This document shows, piece by piece, positions 1 through 8,064 of a stretch of DNA of 64,000 nucleotides. Source of the DNA: Paenibacillus oenotherae (GTDB lineage: Bacteria; Bacillota; Bacilli; Paenibacillales; Paenibacillaceae). Location: the NCBI RefSeq assembly GCF_019443105.1, contig NZ_JAHZIJ010000002.1, positions 186,001 to 250,000 of the forward strand, in the 5' to 3' direction. The notes under the pieces were generated by a model. The model searched no databases, was not told the DNA's origin, and saw only the letters and a list, made by a program, of their open reading frames with translations. The first letter of the stretch is position 1. The number at the start of each line of letters is the position of its first letter. The translations under genes were made by a program, and so were the position numbers.

Positions 1-245
1 ACACGCGGCAATCGAAGTTCCTGAATAATCTGATGCTCTGTTACATCAGGATTAAAGCTGAAGACAGCTTGCCATACCGTATAAAGCGGGATTGCCTTGG
101 CGCCAAATGACACGGACAGTCCTAATCCAAGCACCAATGCGACCAGTCCGCCCGTTAATAGGAATGTCGCCGCCCATGGACGGGAACGTAATTTGAACGA
201 TTTTTCTGCTGCTTCATCTTTTAACGGATGTACATGTTGACTCAT
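1..245 (-). CDS. FecCD-family iron-siderophore ABC permease, N-terminal fragment
   Basis: Only the first ~81 codons lie in the window; the gene runs off the left edge. The product begins MSQHVHPLKDEAAEK, a short cytoplasmic N-terminus, followed by a hydrophobic first membrane span (WAATFLLTGGLVALVLGLGLSVSFG) and then a segment ending in EHQIIQELRLPR. That start (one long span, then an IRLPR-type motif) is typical of BtuC/FhuB/FecCD permeases that pass ferric siderophores across the membrane. It is divergent from a siderophore-binding lipoprotein, and a Fur box lies just upstream, which supports iron-repressed uptake. The family is clear; the substrate cannot be read from this fragment. Confidence 0.85.
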   Translation of the reverse strand, partial: MSQHVHPLKDEAAEKSFKLRSRPWAATFLLTGGLVALVLGLGLSVSFGAKAIPLYTVWQAVFSFNPDVTEHQIIQELRLPR

Positions 246-263
246 AAGCGCCACCTTTATCGT

Positions 264-282
264 GATACTGATTCTCATTATC
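264..282. promoter_or_regulatory. Fur box upstream of the siderophore permease
   Basis: GATACTGATTCTCATTATC is close to the classic 19-bp Fur operator and sits 19 bp upstream of the permease start. By analogy with Bacillus Fur it should repress the leftward gene when iron is plentiful. Confidence 0.8.
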
Positions 283-410
283 ACATCATAAGTCACATTC
301 TGCTGAAAAGGCAATGGACAAACACCACTAATTTTTTGTACAAAGTTAATTCTGGCATTTCATTTTGTCCATTGAGCAATCCTGAATCGTCCTTTAACAT
401 AGGGGAGTAA

Positions 411-425
411 TGAGAACGATTATCA
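411..425. promoter_or_regulatory. Fur box before the siderophore-binding protein
   Basis: TGAGAACGATTATCA matches the Bacillus Fur 7-1-7 consensus TGATAATNATTATCA at all but two positions. It lies inside the 5' end of the longest reading frame of the next gene, so the ATG at 410 is unlikely to be the real start and the ATG at 455 is favoured. Confidence 0.7.
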
Positions 426-454
426 ACACAACTTGGCTGAGAGGAAGAGATGCA

Positions 455-1474
455 ATGAACGGATTTAGAAAGATGATGACCGCACTATGTATACTGGCAC
501 TATTGGGGGCCCTGCTAACGGCATGCGGCAGCAATTCCGGAGAATCAAGCAGCGATGGAGGCTCTAACAATAAAGGGACGGCTCAAGGCAGCACAACCGT
601 CCCGCCAGCCCAAGCATCTGATGAAGCGGAAGAGACGGCAGACGGCACACGCAGCTATACAGATTATAAAGGCCATGTGATTGAGCTGTCGACCGCTCCG
701 CAGCGTATTATCTATGCGGGTGAAACCATTGGCGATTTAATCGTGCTGGATGCGCCTATAATCGGCACGCCGCATAATTGGGTGCAGGGGAGTGTCTATG
801 TGGATCGGTTGAAGGATGTTGCCGATGTTGGCTTCCCGATCAATCTTGAGAAAGCGCTGGAGCTGCAGCCGGATCTGATCATAACAGGCAGCACGGAGGA
901 AAAGGATTATGAGCAGCTGTCCAAAATCGCCCCTACGCTCATGTTCGATACCTTTGCCCCGCTGGAAGACAGAATGACACTGCTCGGCGACCTGCTTGGC
1001 AAGAAGGAGCAGGCTGCGGAGTGGATTGCCAAGTATAACGCCAGCACAGGCGAGATGTGGAAAGAACTGTACGAGAAAGGACTGACACCGGGCGAGACGG
1101 CTTCGGTCTTCACTTATTATCCCGGCGACCGCCTGTTTGTAATGGCTGCTACAGGACTTTCACAAGTGCTGTATCACCCGGATGGCCTGAAGCCTACCCC
1201 TGCTATACAAAAAATATTGGATGATAAAAAAGGCTTCGAGCAAATTTCCATGGAAACGCTGGCGGAATATGCGGGTGACCGGATTTTCATTCTGAAAGCC
1301 GTTGATAAGGAAGCCCAGCAATCGACGGATGCTTTATTCCAGAGCAATATTTGGAAGAACCTGCCCGCCGTCAAGAACAACCGTGTGTATACGATCGATA
1401 TCTTGAAATCGAACAGTGATGCGGCTACAAGAGAATGGCTTTTGCAAGAGCTGGCGAGAATGCTTCAGCAGTAA
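455..1474 (+). CDS. Ferric-siderophore substrate-binding lipoprotein
   Basis: A 339-aa extracellular binding protein that should deliver a ferric siderophore to the FecCD-type permease encoded divergently. The start at 455 is chosen because gaggaagaga lies just upstream; the upstream ATG at 410 overlaps a Fur box. The signal peptide ends in a lipobox (LLTACG), followed by a Ser/Gly-rich linker and a periplasmic-binding-protein fold (RIIYAGETIGDL, ELQPDLIITG, IAPTLMFDTFAPLEDR, LPAVKNNRVYTID). It resembles FeuA/YfiY-type catecholate or hydroxamate binders. It is visibly homologous to the C-terminal half of the next gene, a Btr-like regulator. A strong terminator follows. Confidence 0.9.
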   Translation: MNGFRKMMTALCILALLGALLTACGSNSGESSSDGGSNNKGTAQGSTTVPPAQASDEAEETADGTRSYTDYKGHVIELSTAPQRIIYAGETIGDLIVLDAPIIGTPHNWVQGSVYVDRLKDVADVGFPINLEKALELQPDLIITGSTEEKDYEQLSKIAPTLMFDTFAPLEDRMTLLGDLLGKKEQAAEWIAKYNASTGEMWKELYEKGLTPGETASVFTYYPGDRLFVMAATGLSQVLYHPDGLKPTPAIQKILDDKKGFEQISMETLAEYAGDRIFILKAVDKEAQQSTDALFQSNIWKNLPAVKNNRVYTIDILKSNSDAATREWLLQELARMLQQ

Positions 1475-1512
1475 CAGCATTCCTTCCCTGCTCAAATCGC
1501 GAGCCCTCTATC

Positions 1513-1556
1513 AGAGAAGCTTTTCAGCTAACCGTTGAAAAGCTTCTCTATTTTTT
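1513..1556 (+). terminator. Rho-independent terminator after the binding protein
   Basis: The arms AGAGAAGCTTTTCA and TGAAAAGCTTCTCT form a perfect 14-bp stem with a 9-nt loop, followed by ATTTTTT. It overlaps a TTG at 1535 that opens the longest frame of the next gene, arguing against that start. Confidence 0.9.
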
Positions 1557-1571
1557 ATACAATGAAAGAAG

Positions 1572-1590
1572 TTGATAATCATTCTCATTC
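1572..1590. promoter_or_regulatory. Fur box before the AraC/Btr-like regulator
   Basis: TTGATAATCATTCTCATTC contains TGATAATCATTCTCA, nearly the 7-1-7 Fur consensus. It lies 20 bp ahead of the preferred GTG start of the regulator, so the activator itself is probably iron-repressed. Confidence 0.8.
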
Positions 1591-1609
1591 AAGGAAGGTG
1601 ATCCTCCCC

Positions 1610-3274
1610 GTGGCTGACCGTAACCCGACTGCTGCTGCACTTCGCACCCTGCTCTTTCATCTGTCGGACATTGAACTGATCACGCAGCCAAGCGGCAGCA
1701 GATCCGCTGAGGAGCGGGTTGATTCACACCTGTTATTCGTGTTCACAAGCGGCACTGGCCGTCTAACCATCAATGACCAGTTCTTTCAATTATCCACTGA
1801 TCGATGCTATTCGCTGTCCCCCGGAGATTACATCGAGATCGTGAACGAGTCCGGCAGCCTCAGTCCAATCGGCTATTACCGGATCGCGTTTAACGTCATA
1901 CATACCGCCCCGTCCGGGCCCGTTGCCTATAACAGGAGCATTCTCGACAATCGGCATGAGATGACTGCCTATCCCTTCTCCCGACTGCTCCGGCTCACCG
2001 AAGATCTGCATGCAGGGCGACAGGAGCTTTGCGAAATTAAACGGTTTAATCACCATATTCGCTTTCAGGAGCTGCTGGGTTTTCTCATTGAACAAAATCA
2101 TCATTCCGAGCATGCCTTTAATGTTACCCAATCCGTGGAAAGCACGATTCAATATATGCAGAACAATTATATGGAGAATATAACAGTGAAGCAGCTGGCG
2201 CAATTGGCCAATGTCCCCTACTGGCAGTATAGTACCGTCTTCCGGGAATTGACCGGCAAGAAGCCGCTGAACTATTTGAACGAGCTGCGGATCAACCGTT
2301 CCAAGGATCTCCTTGCAGAGTCCAGCTATCAACTGCGCGAGATCGCCTGTCAAGTCGGGTTTGCGGATGAGTATTACTTCAATCGGCGCTTTCGTCAAAC
2401 GACCGGCTTAACCCCCAAACAATATGCACGCCTCAAGCAGAGCCGTATCAGCGTCCATGACTGGACGGGCCATCAGGTCGATATCCCCGTTCAGCCTAAA
2501 CGTATTATTTGCCATGGCGAAACATTCGGCGACCTGCTCGCTCTAGGTGTGGAACCGATCGGCGAGGTCAGCTTCATAGACGGCAAATCCGCCAGCCATG
2601 ATCGGAATGGACAGCGTATTGGCTGGCCGGTCAATACGGATCAGACAACGGAGCTGCAGCCCGACTTGATCATATTTGCGAATGCAGATGAGGCAGCTTA
2701 CAAGCGTATCGCCCATATCGCGCCCACTGTCACCTTCAATTCCTTTGCCCCGCTTGAGCAGCGGCTGCACATCCTTGGCGATTTGCTGGGCAGAAAGGTT
2801 GAGGCGAAGCATTGGCTGGACAGATACAACGCCAAGGCGGCCTACATGTGGCAGCAGCTTCGCCGCTATCATATCGAGCCGGGAGAGACAGCATCTGTAT
2901 TCGTTTATGATCATGGCAGCCGCCTGTTTGTTATGGGAACCGCGGGCCTCTCTTCTGCGCTCTATCATCCGCAAGGCTTTCAGCCTGTAGATAAAATTCA
3001 GGATATGCTGAATGCAGGCCAGGGATTTATCGAAATCCCGGAGACGGCCATTCCTTCCTATGCGGGTGACCGGATTTTCATGCTGGCTCCAGAGCAGGCA
3101 GTATCCAGAAATGCGATGGAGCAATTGATGACAAGCGCGCTCTGGCAAAGCCTTCCCGCCGTTCGCAACGGGCATGTCTATATCGTTAAAGCCGCAGAGT
3201 GGAACTTCGGAGACGCGCTAATTAGAGAAAAGCTGCTCGATATGCTGCCCCATTTGCTCGGCAAGATTTCGTAA
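1610..3274 (+). CDS. AraC-family activator with C-terminal siderophore-binding domain (Btr-like)
   Basis: A 554-aa protein starting at GTG 1610, chosen because aaggaaggtgat lies 8 bp upstream while earlier starts fall in a terminator or a Fur box. Residues ~1-165 resemble an AraC sensory region. Residues ~173-278 hold two helix-turn-helix units (ITVKQLAQLANVPYWQYSTV and LREIACQVGFADEYYFNRRF). Residues ~283-550 form a periplasmic-binding-protein fold without a signal peptide (RIICHGETFGDL, ELQPDLIIF, LPAVRNGHVYIVK). This is the layout of Bacillus subtilis Btr, a cytoplasmic activator that senses ferric bacillibactin and switches on uptake genes. The likely targets are the adjacent permease and binding-protein genes. 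Confidence 0.88.
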   Translation: MADRNPTAAALRTLLFHLSDIELITQPSGSRSAEERVDSHLLFVFTSGTGRLTINDQFFQLSTDRCYSLSPGDYIEIVNESGSLSPIGYYRIAFNVIHTAPSGPVAYNRSILDNRHEMTAYPFSRLLRLTEDLHAGRQELCEIKRFNHHIRFQELLGFLIEQNHHSEHAFNVTQSVESTIQYMQNNYMENITVKQLAQLANVPYWQYSTVFRELTGKKPLNYLNELRINRSKDLLAESSYQLREIACQVGFADEYYFNRRFRQTTGLTPKQYARLKQSRISVHDWTGHQVDIPVQPKRIICHGETFGDLLALGVEPIGEVSFIDGKSASHDRNGQRIGWPVNTDQTTELQPDLIIFANADEAAYKRIAHIAPTVTFNSFAPLEQRLHILGDLLGRKVEAKHWLDRYNAKAAYMWQQLRRYHIEPGETASVFVYDHGSRLFVMGTAGLSSALYHPQGFQPVDKIQDMLNAGQGFIEIPETAIPSYAGDRIFMLAPEQAVSRNAMEQLMTSALWQSLPAVRNGHVYIVKAAEWNFGDALIREKLLDMLPHLLGKIS

Positions 3275-3413
3275 TTGATCGTTCCTGTCCCTCCTGTACT
3301 GGATTGGAACGGGACTATTTGCTGCTGTAGCACACTAAATTGTCGGGTTGCCGGGCTGCAGGTCAGGACTCGCCTCCAATTCCAGTCGCCAGATGAGCTG
3401 AAAGTGAAGAAGT

Positions 3414-3660
3414 CGGAGTAAGAAGCCTGCGAATGTGCATGAATTTTGGTTACAAGACGCCATAATGGCACAATGCCTGCGATCATGCATGAATTTGAGC
3501 AAAAATCGACCGATAAGGGGAAACGAAGGTGAAATACCTGCCCTCTGGCAGGCATTTCACCTTCATGGGGCCAGAAATGAGCAAATAGATGCCGTTTCGC
3601 ATCTTTCACCTGGCTCGCAGCTTGCAGCTCGCTGGTCTCGGCGTTTAAGTGACGGATCTC
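3414..3660. repeat. Dispersed intergenic repeat R1, copy A
   Basis: This occupies most of the 3275-3798 gap. From CGGAGTAAGAAGCCTGCGAA onward it matches 14687-14955 almost base for base for about 200 bp, with weaker similarity to the end. It holds two GCCTGCGA-type motifs about 48 bp apart. A large hairpin at 3526-3563 has arms AAGGTGAAAT and ATTTCACCTT with an inner CCTGCC/GGCAGG stem. A related third copy lies on the other strand near 35640-35755. Reading frames cross it on both strands, but none has a ribosome-binding site or a plausible protein. Confidence 0.85.
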
Positions 3661-3708
3661 GTCCTCTGGCGCGTGGAGTACGGCAACAGATTTCCAATTC
3701 CTGCAGCA

Positions 3709-3783
3709 CAAAAAAATGCACCATCACAATTAGCGGGGAATGGAGTGACAGAATCGCTCCACAATGCCAATTGCGAGGTGCAT
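3709..3783 (-). terminator. Terminator of the malonyltransferase operon
   Basis: A long imperfect inverted repeat runs from ATGCACC at 3716 to GGTGCAT at 3783, with inner arms around CAATTAGC and CCAATTGC. On the minus strand it is followed by a run of seven T. It lies just after the stop of the leftward malonyltransferase gene. Confidence 0.75.
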
Positions 3784-3798
3784 GTTCATACCTAATAG

Positions 3799-5085
3799 CT
3801 ACTGATGGACTGCGGTACGAGGAACGCGCCGCTCATCGTTCAAGAACAGCTCCAATATTCCCGTCTCCTCTTGAAGCTGGCAGTAGCGTTCCTCTCTCTC
3901 TGCCTGCGGTGTCCGCTTCGTCTCGAATACCGAATGGAGCATATCCACCGCTGCCCGGACCTGCTCCTTGTCAGGCTTGCGCCCCGACTCTTCGCATTCT
4001 TCCACCAGCTTCACAACGCGGCGGTAAGGCTCCACCACTCCCTGTGTATAGGCCGCCTGATCCTCGTTCCCGTTGCGCGTGCATACTGCGATCGCCAGGC
4101 AGCGGGTCATTAGCAGCAAGCCGTTGTCCGGCTGCTCTTCCTTCCGGGCTGCGCCTTGCAGAACAGCTTGCAGAGCAGCGGCATCCTCTTCATTGTCATA
4201 GGAATAGGTGATAATGCCAGGAGCGTTCTTCTTCATCAGGTTTCGCAGCACCATCCCCGGGCCAAGCTCGATGGCATGTGTAACCCCTTGCTCCTGAAGC
4301 AGCCTCATGGACTCCGTCCACCTGACGACAGACGTCATCTGCTCAGTCAGCAGCTCTATCATTTCTTCGCTGCTCTCCCGCTCATAGGGCTTGGCCGTTA
4401 CGTTGGAGAGCACGCCGTATTGCATGGGAGTGTAGCTGTACTTAATCAGCTCCTCCTTCAAACGGATTGCTGCCGGCTCCATAAGCGGGCTGTGGAACGG
4501 TGCGCTTACACGAAGCGGGATAACGATACCGCCTCTGGCAGAGAGCGACTCTCGCATTCTGCCGATCGCTTCCGTATGGCCTGATACGACAATTTGATCC
4601 GGCGCATTCAAGTTGGAGATGACGACAGATTGCCCGTCCCGGCTGCAGTTGCGGCATTCCTGCTCGATAACGTCCTGGTCGATTCCGGCAACAGCTGCCA
4701 TCGCGCCTCCGCTAGCCTCGCCCATAAACTTGCCCCGCTGGCGTACGATCCGCAATGCATCTGCAAACGATATTGCGCCCGCGCAAGTTAACGCCGAGAA
4801 TTCCCCCAAGCTGTGGCCGGCGCAATAGTCGGGCCTGATATCAAACATCTCGGTGAACACACGAAACGCTGCAACGCTTACCGTTAATATGGCAGGCTGA
4901 GTGTTCTCCGTTCTCGTCAACTGCTCGGAGCTGCCGTTGAAGATCAGTTCCTTCAAATCGAATCCCAGCACATCATTTGCTTCGTCAAAGGTACGGCGGG
5001 CTGCAGCATATTGATCAACCATCGCCTTGCCCATCCCTGAATATTGCGAGCCTTGTCCTGGGAACAGGAATGCATATTTAGCCAT
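3799..5085 (-). CDS. Stand-alone ACP S-malonyltransferase with C-terminal extension
   Basis: A 428-aa FabD-type enzyme that moves malonyl from CoA to acyl-carrier protein. Core motifs are FPGQGSQ (oxyanion Gln11), GHSLGE (nucleophile Ser92), Arg117 in RQRGKF (malonyl carboxylate) and SAPFHSP (His198). FabD usually ends near residue 310. Here about 115 more residues follow (TRCLAIAVCTRNGNED through DKEQVRAAVDMLHSVFETK), predominantly helical with charged stretches, and I do not recognise them. The gene is not next to fabH/fabG/acpP; instead a NarL-type regulator precedes it by 27 bp. A trans-acting AT for a polyketide pathway encoded elsewhere is more likely than the housekeeping FabD, but this is inference. 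Confidence 0.88.
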   Translation of the reverse strand: MAKYAFLFPGQGSQYSGMGKAMVDQYAAARRTFDEANDVLGFDLKELIFNGSSEQLTRTENTQPAILTVSVAAFRVFTEMFDIRPDYCAGHSLGEFSALTCAGAISFADALRIVRQRGKFMGEASGGAMAAVAGIDQDVIEQECRNCSRDGQSVVISNLNAPDQIVVSGHTEAIGRMRESLSARGGIVIPLRVSAPFHSPLMEPAAIRLKEELIKYSYTPMQYGVLSNVTAKPYERESSEEMIELLTEQMTSVVRWTESMRLLQEQGVTHAIELGPGMVLRNLMKKNAPGIITYSYDNEEDAAALQAVLQGAARKEEQPDNGLLLMTRCLAIAVCTRNGNEDQAAYTQGVVEPYRRVVKLVEECEESGRKPDKEQVRAAVDMLHSVFETKRTPQAEREERYCQLQEETGILELFLNDERRVPRTAVHQ

Positions 5086-5112
5086 CTTGAACCAAACTTC
5101 CTCTCCTACGCC

Positions 5113-5691
5113 CTAATCGATTAATTTATGCCTGATCGTCTTGAGCTGATTTTTTATAGTGAAATAGGATTTATTCAATGCTTCGGCAATTTGGCTCTTG
5201 TTCAGCCCCGCCTCATTCAGATTATAAACCTCACGCTCCGCCTGTGTTAGATTGGACAGCTTCTTCATCTTTATCAATTCGCCTCGTATCACCTCCGCAC
5301 AGTCTGAGTGAATCGATGATTTGTTCATATGGGATTCCCGGATCGCCGTAACGATATCTTTCACATTCAGCTTGTGGATGAGATTCATTGCACCGGATTC
5401 AATCGTCTCGATAATAACGCCTTTATTCGTTGCATTCGTAAGTACAATAACTTTGATCTTGCCCATTCCGGATATAAGCTTGATCGTCTCCATCCCGTCA
5501 TCATAGGTTTCGGTCAAATTAATATCCATCAGTACAATATCAACCTCATAGTTGTTGGCGGCCTCAATAGCAGATTTCTTTGTGAATACCGTTTCAACCA
5601 GCGTAATATCCCGCTCCCGCTCGAACGCTTCATGAAGCGTATTGATCCAGAAACGATCCCTCTCTACTAACAGCACTTTAATTGGTTCCAT
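5113..5691 (-). CDS. NarL/FixJ-family response regulator
   Basis: A 192-aa protein starting at ATG 5691, the first start preceded by a good site (aaaggag, 11 bp). The receiver domain has the phospho-acceptor Asp56 in VLMDINLT, acidic residues near position 10-12, and a switch region VIVLTNAT. The C-terminal LuxR-type helix-turn-helix is LTQAEREVYNLNEAGLNKSQIAEALNKSYFTIKNQL. The ERDRFW sequence in place of the usual VDDxxL suggests an altered acidic pocket. No histidine kinase is adjacent. It shares a transcript with the malonyltransferase and probably controls that pathway. Confidence 0.88.
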   Translation of the reverse strand: MEPIKVLLVERDRFWINTLHEAFERERDITLVETVFTKKSAIEAANNYEVDIVLMDINLTETYDDGMETIKLISGMGKIKVIVLTNATNKGVIIETIESGAMNLIHKLNVKDIVTAIRESHMNKSSIHSDCAEVIRGELIKMKKLSNLTQAEREVYNLNEAGLNKSQIAEALNKSYFTIKNQLKTIRHKLID

Positions 5692-5850
5692 CGGACGCCA
5701 ATCTCCTTTAGACACCTTTTTCATGTAACCGCTTCCGGTTCGCAGCCAGAAGCTATACCTTCTCCATTTTACACATAATAACATCCTCTCTACAACCATT
5801 ATCAGCAAGAAATACAGTGCTGTTTTCATTAAAAATTTCTTTTCTAAGCA

Positions 5851-5879
5851 CAAAAAATAAGCGCCCCACCAGGGACGCT
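5851..5879 (-). terminator. Terminator after araA
   Basis: Read on the minus strand, AGCGTCCC-TGGT-GGGGCGCT forms an 8-bp stem with one G.T pair, followed by TATTTTTTG. It lies about 70 bp beyond the araA stop. Confidence 0.75.
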
Positions 5880-5949
5880 GTAAACATCTAGCGCGTTTAC
5901 TGCCGCACAGCCTTTCGGATATCCGCAATTGCTGCCGCACAGGACGGCT

Positions 5950-7443
5950 TCAGGCACGCATTCTCCAATACATTTCATTCATGCGCAGCTCATTGCGGAA
6001 AGCATGTGTGTTCGTAGCGTTGTCAATAATGACGCATTCGATTCCTGTCATCTCTGCCCAATCCACCAGCTGCTCAGCAGTAACTTCATAGGAGAATACA
6101 GTGTGGTGAGCGCCGCCTGCATGAATCCATGCTTCGGCAGAATCCTTCAAAGACGGCTGCGGCTTCCACAATACGCGGGCGACCGGAAGCTTGGGCATAT
6201 TCCGATCTGGCTCCACTGCGTCAACGATATTGATTATGAGGCGGAAGCGGCTGCCGATATCAATAATTGAAGCATTCACCGCTTGCCCGCTGCGGCCGTT
6301 AAAGATCATTCGCGCGGGATCGCTCTTGCCGCCGATACCAAGCGGATGCACCTCCAGCCGCGGACGGCTCGCTGCAATGGTCGGGCATACTTCCAGCATA
6401 TGAGCGCCGAGAATCATCTCGTTGCCTGGCTCGAAGTGGTAGGTGTAGTCCTCCATGAAGGAAGTTCCCTTATTGTCGGCAATCGTCTTCATCATGCGGG
6501 TCAAGGCTGCCGTCTTCCAATCGCCCTCTCCGCCAAAGCCGTAGCCTGCTTCCATAAGGCGTTGAACAGCTAGTCCCGGAAGCTGCTTCATGCCATGCAG
6601 ATCCTCGAAGGTGGTCGTGAATGCAGAGTAGCCGCCCTCCTGCAGAAAAGCCTTCAGTCCCAGCTCGATACGCGCCTGCTCCCGAATCGCTTCCCACTGC
6701 TCGGCCGAGCCGCGCACCTCTGGTGAAATCTCATACAGCCTTTCATACTCATCGGTCAGCGCATTCACCTGATCTTCAGCGACAGCAGCCATCCGGTCTG
6801 CCAAATCCCCAATCCCATAACCGTCTATCGACCAGCCGAATTTGATCTGCGCCTCTACCTTATCGCCTTCCGTAACGGCAACATGGCGCATATTATCGCC
6901 GAAACGTGCAATTTTGAGACTTCGTCCCTCGGTAAAAGCTGCTGCCGTGCGCATCCAGCCGCCAATGCGTCCACAGGTGTCACGATCCTCCCAATATCCA
7001 ACCACGACTTTGCGGGCGATTCCCATGCGGGCACCGATAAATCCATATTCACGATCGCCATGCGCCGATTGATTCGTGTTCATAAAGTCCATGTCCATCG
7101 TATCCCATGGAATATCGCGATTGAACTGCGTATGCAGGTGCAGCAAAGGCTTGCGCAGCTCAGAAAGGCCTGCGATCCACATTTTCGCCGGGGAGAAGGT
7201 ATGCATCCAGGTGATGATGCCCCCGCAGCGCTCATCAGAATTAGCCTCTATGCAAAGCTTATAAATTTCATCAGCTGTTGTAAGTACCTTTTTGAATACC
7301 ACTTCAAAAGGGATCAGATCATTGCCTTTCAAGCTCTCCGCAATAATACGGGAATGATCGGCCACTTCAAGCAAAGTTTCCGGGCCATACAGATGCTGGC
7401 TGCCTGTAACGAACCAAAATTGATAGGGCTTAACAGTTAACAC
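5950..7443 (-). CDS. araA: L-arabinose isomerase
   Basis: A 497-aa enzyme converting L-arabinose to L-ribulose, the first step of arabinose use. Start is GTG 7443, preceded by gggaggaga; the longer frame upstream overlaps the operator region. Typical sequences are PYQFWFVTGSQHLYG at the N-terminus, CGGIITWMHTFSPAKMWI, LHLHTQFNRDIPWDTMDMDFMN, and EGDWKTAALTRMMK near the metal site. The length matches the family. It stands alone: no araB or araD follows, and a terminator closes the unit. AraR-like operators lie upstream, indicating arabinose induction. Confidence 0.96.
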   Translation of the reverse strand: MLTVKPYQFWFVTGSQHLYGPETLLEVADHSRIIAESLKGNDLIPFEVVFKKVLTTADEIYKLCIEANSDERCGGIITWMHTFSPAKMWIAGLSELRKPLLHLHTQFNRDIPWDTMDMDFMNTNQSAHGDREYGFIGARMGIARKVVVGYWEDRDTCGRIGGWMRTAAAFTEGRSLKIARFGDNMRHVAVTEGDKVEAQIKFGWSIDGYGIGDLADRMAAVAEDQVNALTDEYERLYEISPEVRGSAEQWEAIREQARIELGLKAFLQEGGYSAFTTTFEDLHGMKQLPGLAVQRLMEAGYGFGGEGDWKTAALTRMMKTIADNKGTSFMEDYTYHFEPGNEMILGAHMLEVCPTIAASRPRLEVHPLGIGGKSDPARMIFNGRSGQAVNASIIDIGSRFRLIINIVDAVEPDRNMPKLPVARVLWKPQPSLKDSAEAWIHAGGAHHTVFSYEVTAEQLVDWAEMTGIECVIIDNATNTHAFRNELRMNEMYWRMRA

Positions 7444-7530
7444 GAATAATCTCCTCCCTGGATGCAACCGTTGAAGACGAAGATAGACAACAGGTTGACA
7501 GTCATGCTGTTCAAAACCTTGTAACCATCC

Positions 7531-7545
7531 AACTTGTACGAACAA
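7531..7545. promoter_or_regulatory. AraR-like operator, proximal
   Basis: AACTTGTACGAACAA resembles the B. subtilis AraR operator (core TTGTACGTACAA). It lies about 90 bp upstream of the araA GTG. Confidence 0.6.
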
Positions 7546-7618
7546 TCAAGAGCGAATATATGCATGAAAATCAAAGATGTCTGCATTATTATGTCTGTAT
7601 TCCATTGATATAGCCCCT

Positions 7619-7655
7619 ACTTGTACGTACAACTTGGATGAGTCTATTGTACGAC
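7619..7655. promoter_or_regulatory. AraR-like operator, distal, with an extra half-site
   Basis: ACTTGTACGTACAACTT (7619-7635) carries the perfect palindrome TTGTACGTACAA, a close AraR operator match. A further ATTGTACGAC half-site is at 7646-7655. With the proximal site the arrangement suits looping, as known for AraR. Confidence 0.72.
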
Positions 7656-7728
7656 TTCACCGCATCTTTATCAAGGAGAAATTATTTTCTGTCCAATTTC
7701 CGTCCAATGGAGCCGTTATTCATGCCCC

Positions 7729-7917
7729 TTATGTGGCTAGCAGACGGTAGGATTGCTTGCAGAATTCGCAGCGAAACACCGAGCCGCCCTCGCCGTTTAT
7801 AATCGTCAGCCGATCGTCATCCTCAACGTCGAGCCAATACCGCCCATGCTCATCCCGATCTCCGGCTGCATATAATTGCACTTCGTTGCTGCATTGACAG
7901 GTAAATGTTAGTATCAT
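7729..7917 (-). CDS. Small Cys-rich protein of unknown function
   Basis: A 62-aa protein with two cysteine pairs, CQC near residue 7 and CEFC near residue 50. This spacing fits a zinc-ribbon-like fold. Between them lies an acidic middle (DVEDDDRLTIINGEGG). A ribosome-binding site (gcgaggt) sits 8 bp upstream. It is divergent from the XRE regulator with about 150 bp between the two starts. No catalytic motif is seen and I cannot name the family. A metal-binding or nucleic-acid-contact role is only a guess. Confidence 0.62.
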   Translation of the reverse strand: MILTFTCQCSNEVQLYAAGDRDEHGRYWLDVEDDDRLTIINGEGGSVFRCEFCKQSYRLLAT

Positions 7918-7960
7918 CGGACAATACCTCGCTTTTTTTCAGTGGATTCCATATGCACAC

Positions 7961-7988
7961 TTGACAATGATACACTTCGTATCATAAA
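7961..7988 (+). promoter_or_regulatory. Promoter with overlapping palindromic operator
   Basis: TTGACA at 7961-7966 is a good -35. The palindrome ATGATAC-ACTTC-GTATCAT (7967-7985) fills the spacer and overlaps a weak -10 near 7983-7988 (CATAAA). This is a typical repressor site, probably bound by the XRE protein encoded downstream. Confidence 0.6.
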
Positions 7989-8064
7989 TTACTAGTAGTA
8001 GAGTAACATATCATCTCACAGTACTAGGTCTTGATAATTAGAATGAATGTAAGGAGTTATGACC

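Noticed and set aside
1535-1609. Upstream starts (TTG 1535, ATG 1562) for the AraC/Btr-like regulator
   Set aside because: They lie inside a terminator hairpin or directly before a Fur box without a ribosome-binding site; GTG 1610 fits better.
3435-4211. Protein of 258 aa across repeat R1 and the malonyltransferase gene
   Set aside because: It has no ribosome-binding site, the 3' half is antisense to a clear enzyme, and the same pseudo-protein recurs in the other R1 copy only because the DNA repeats.
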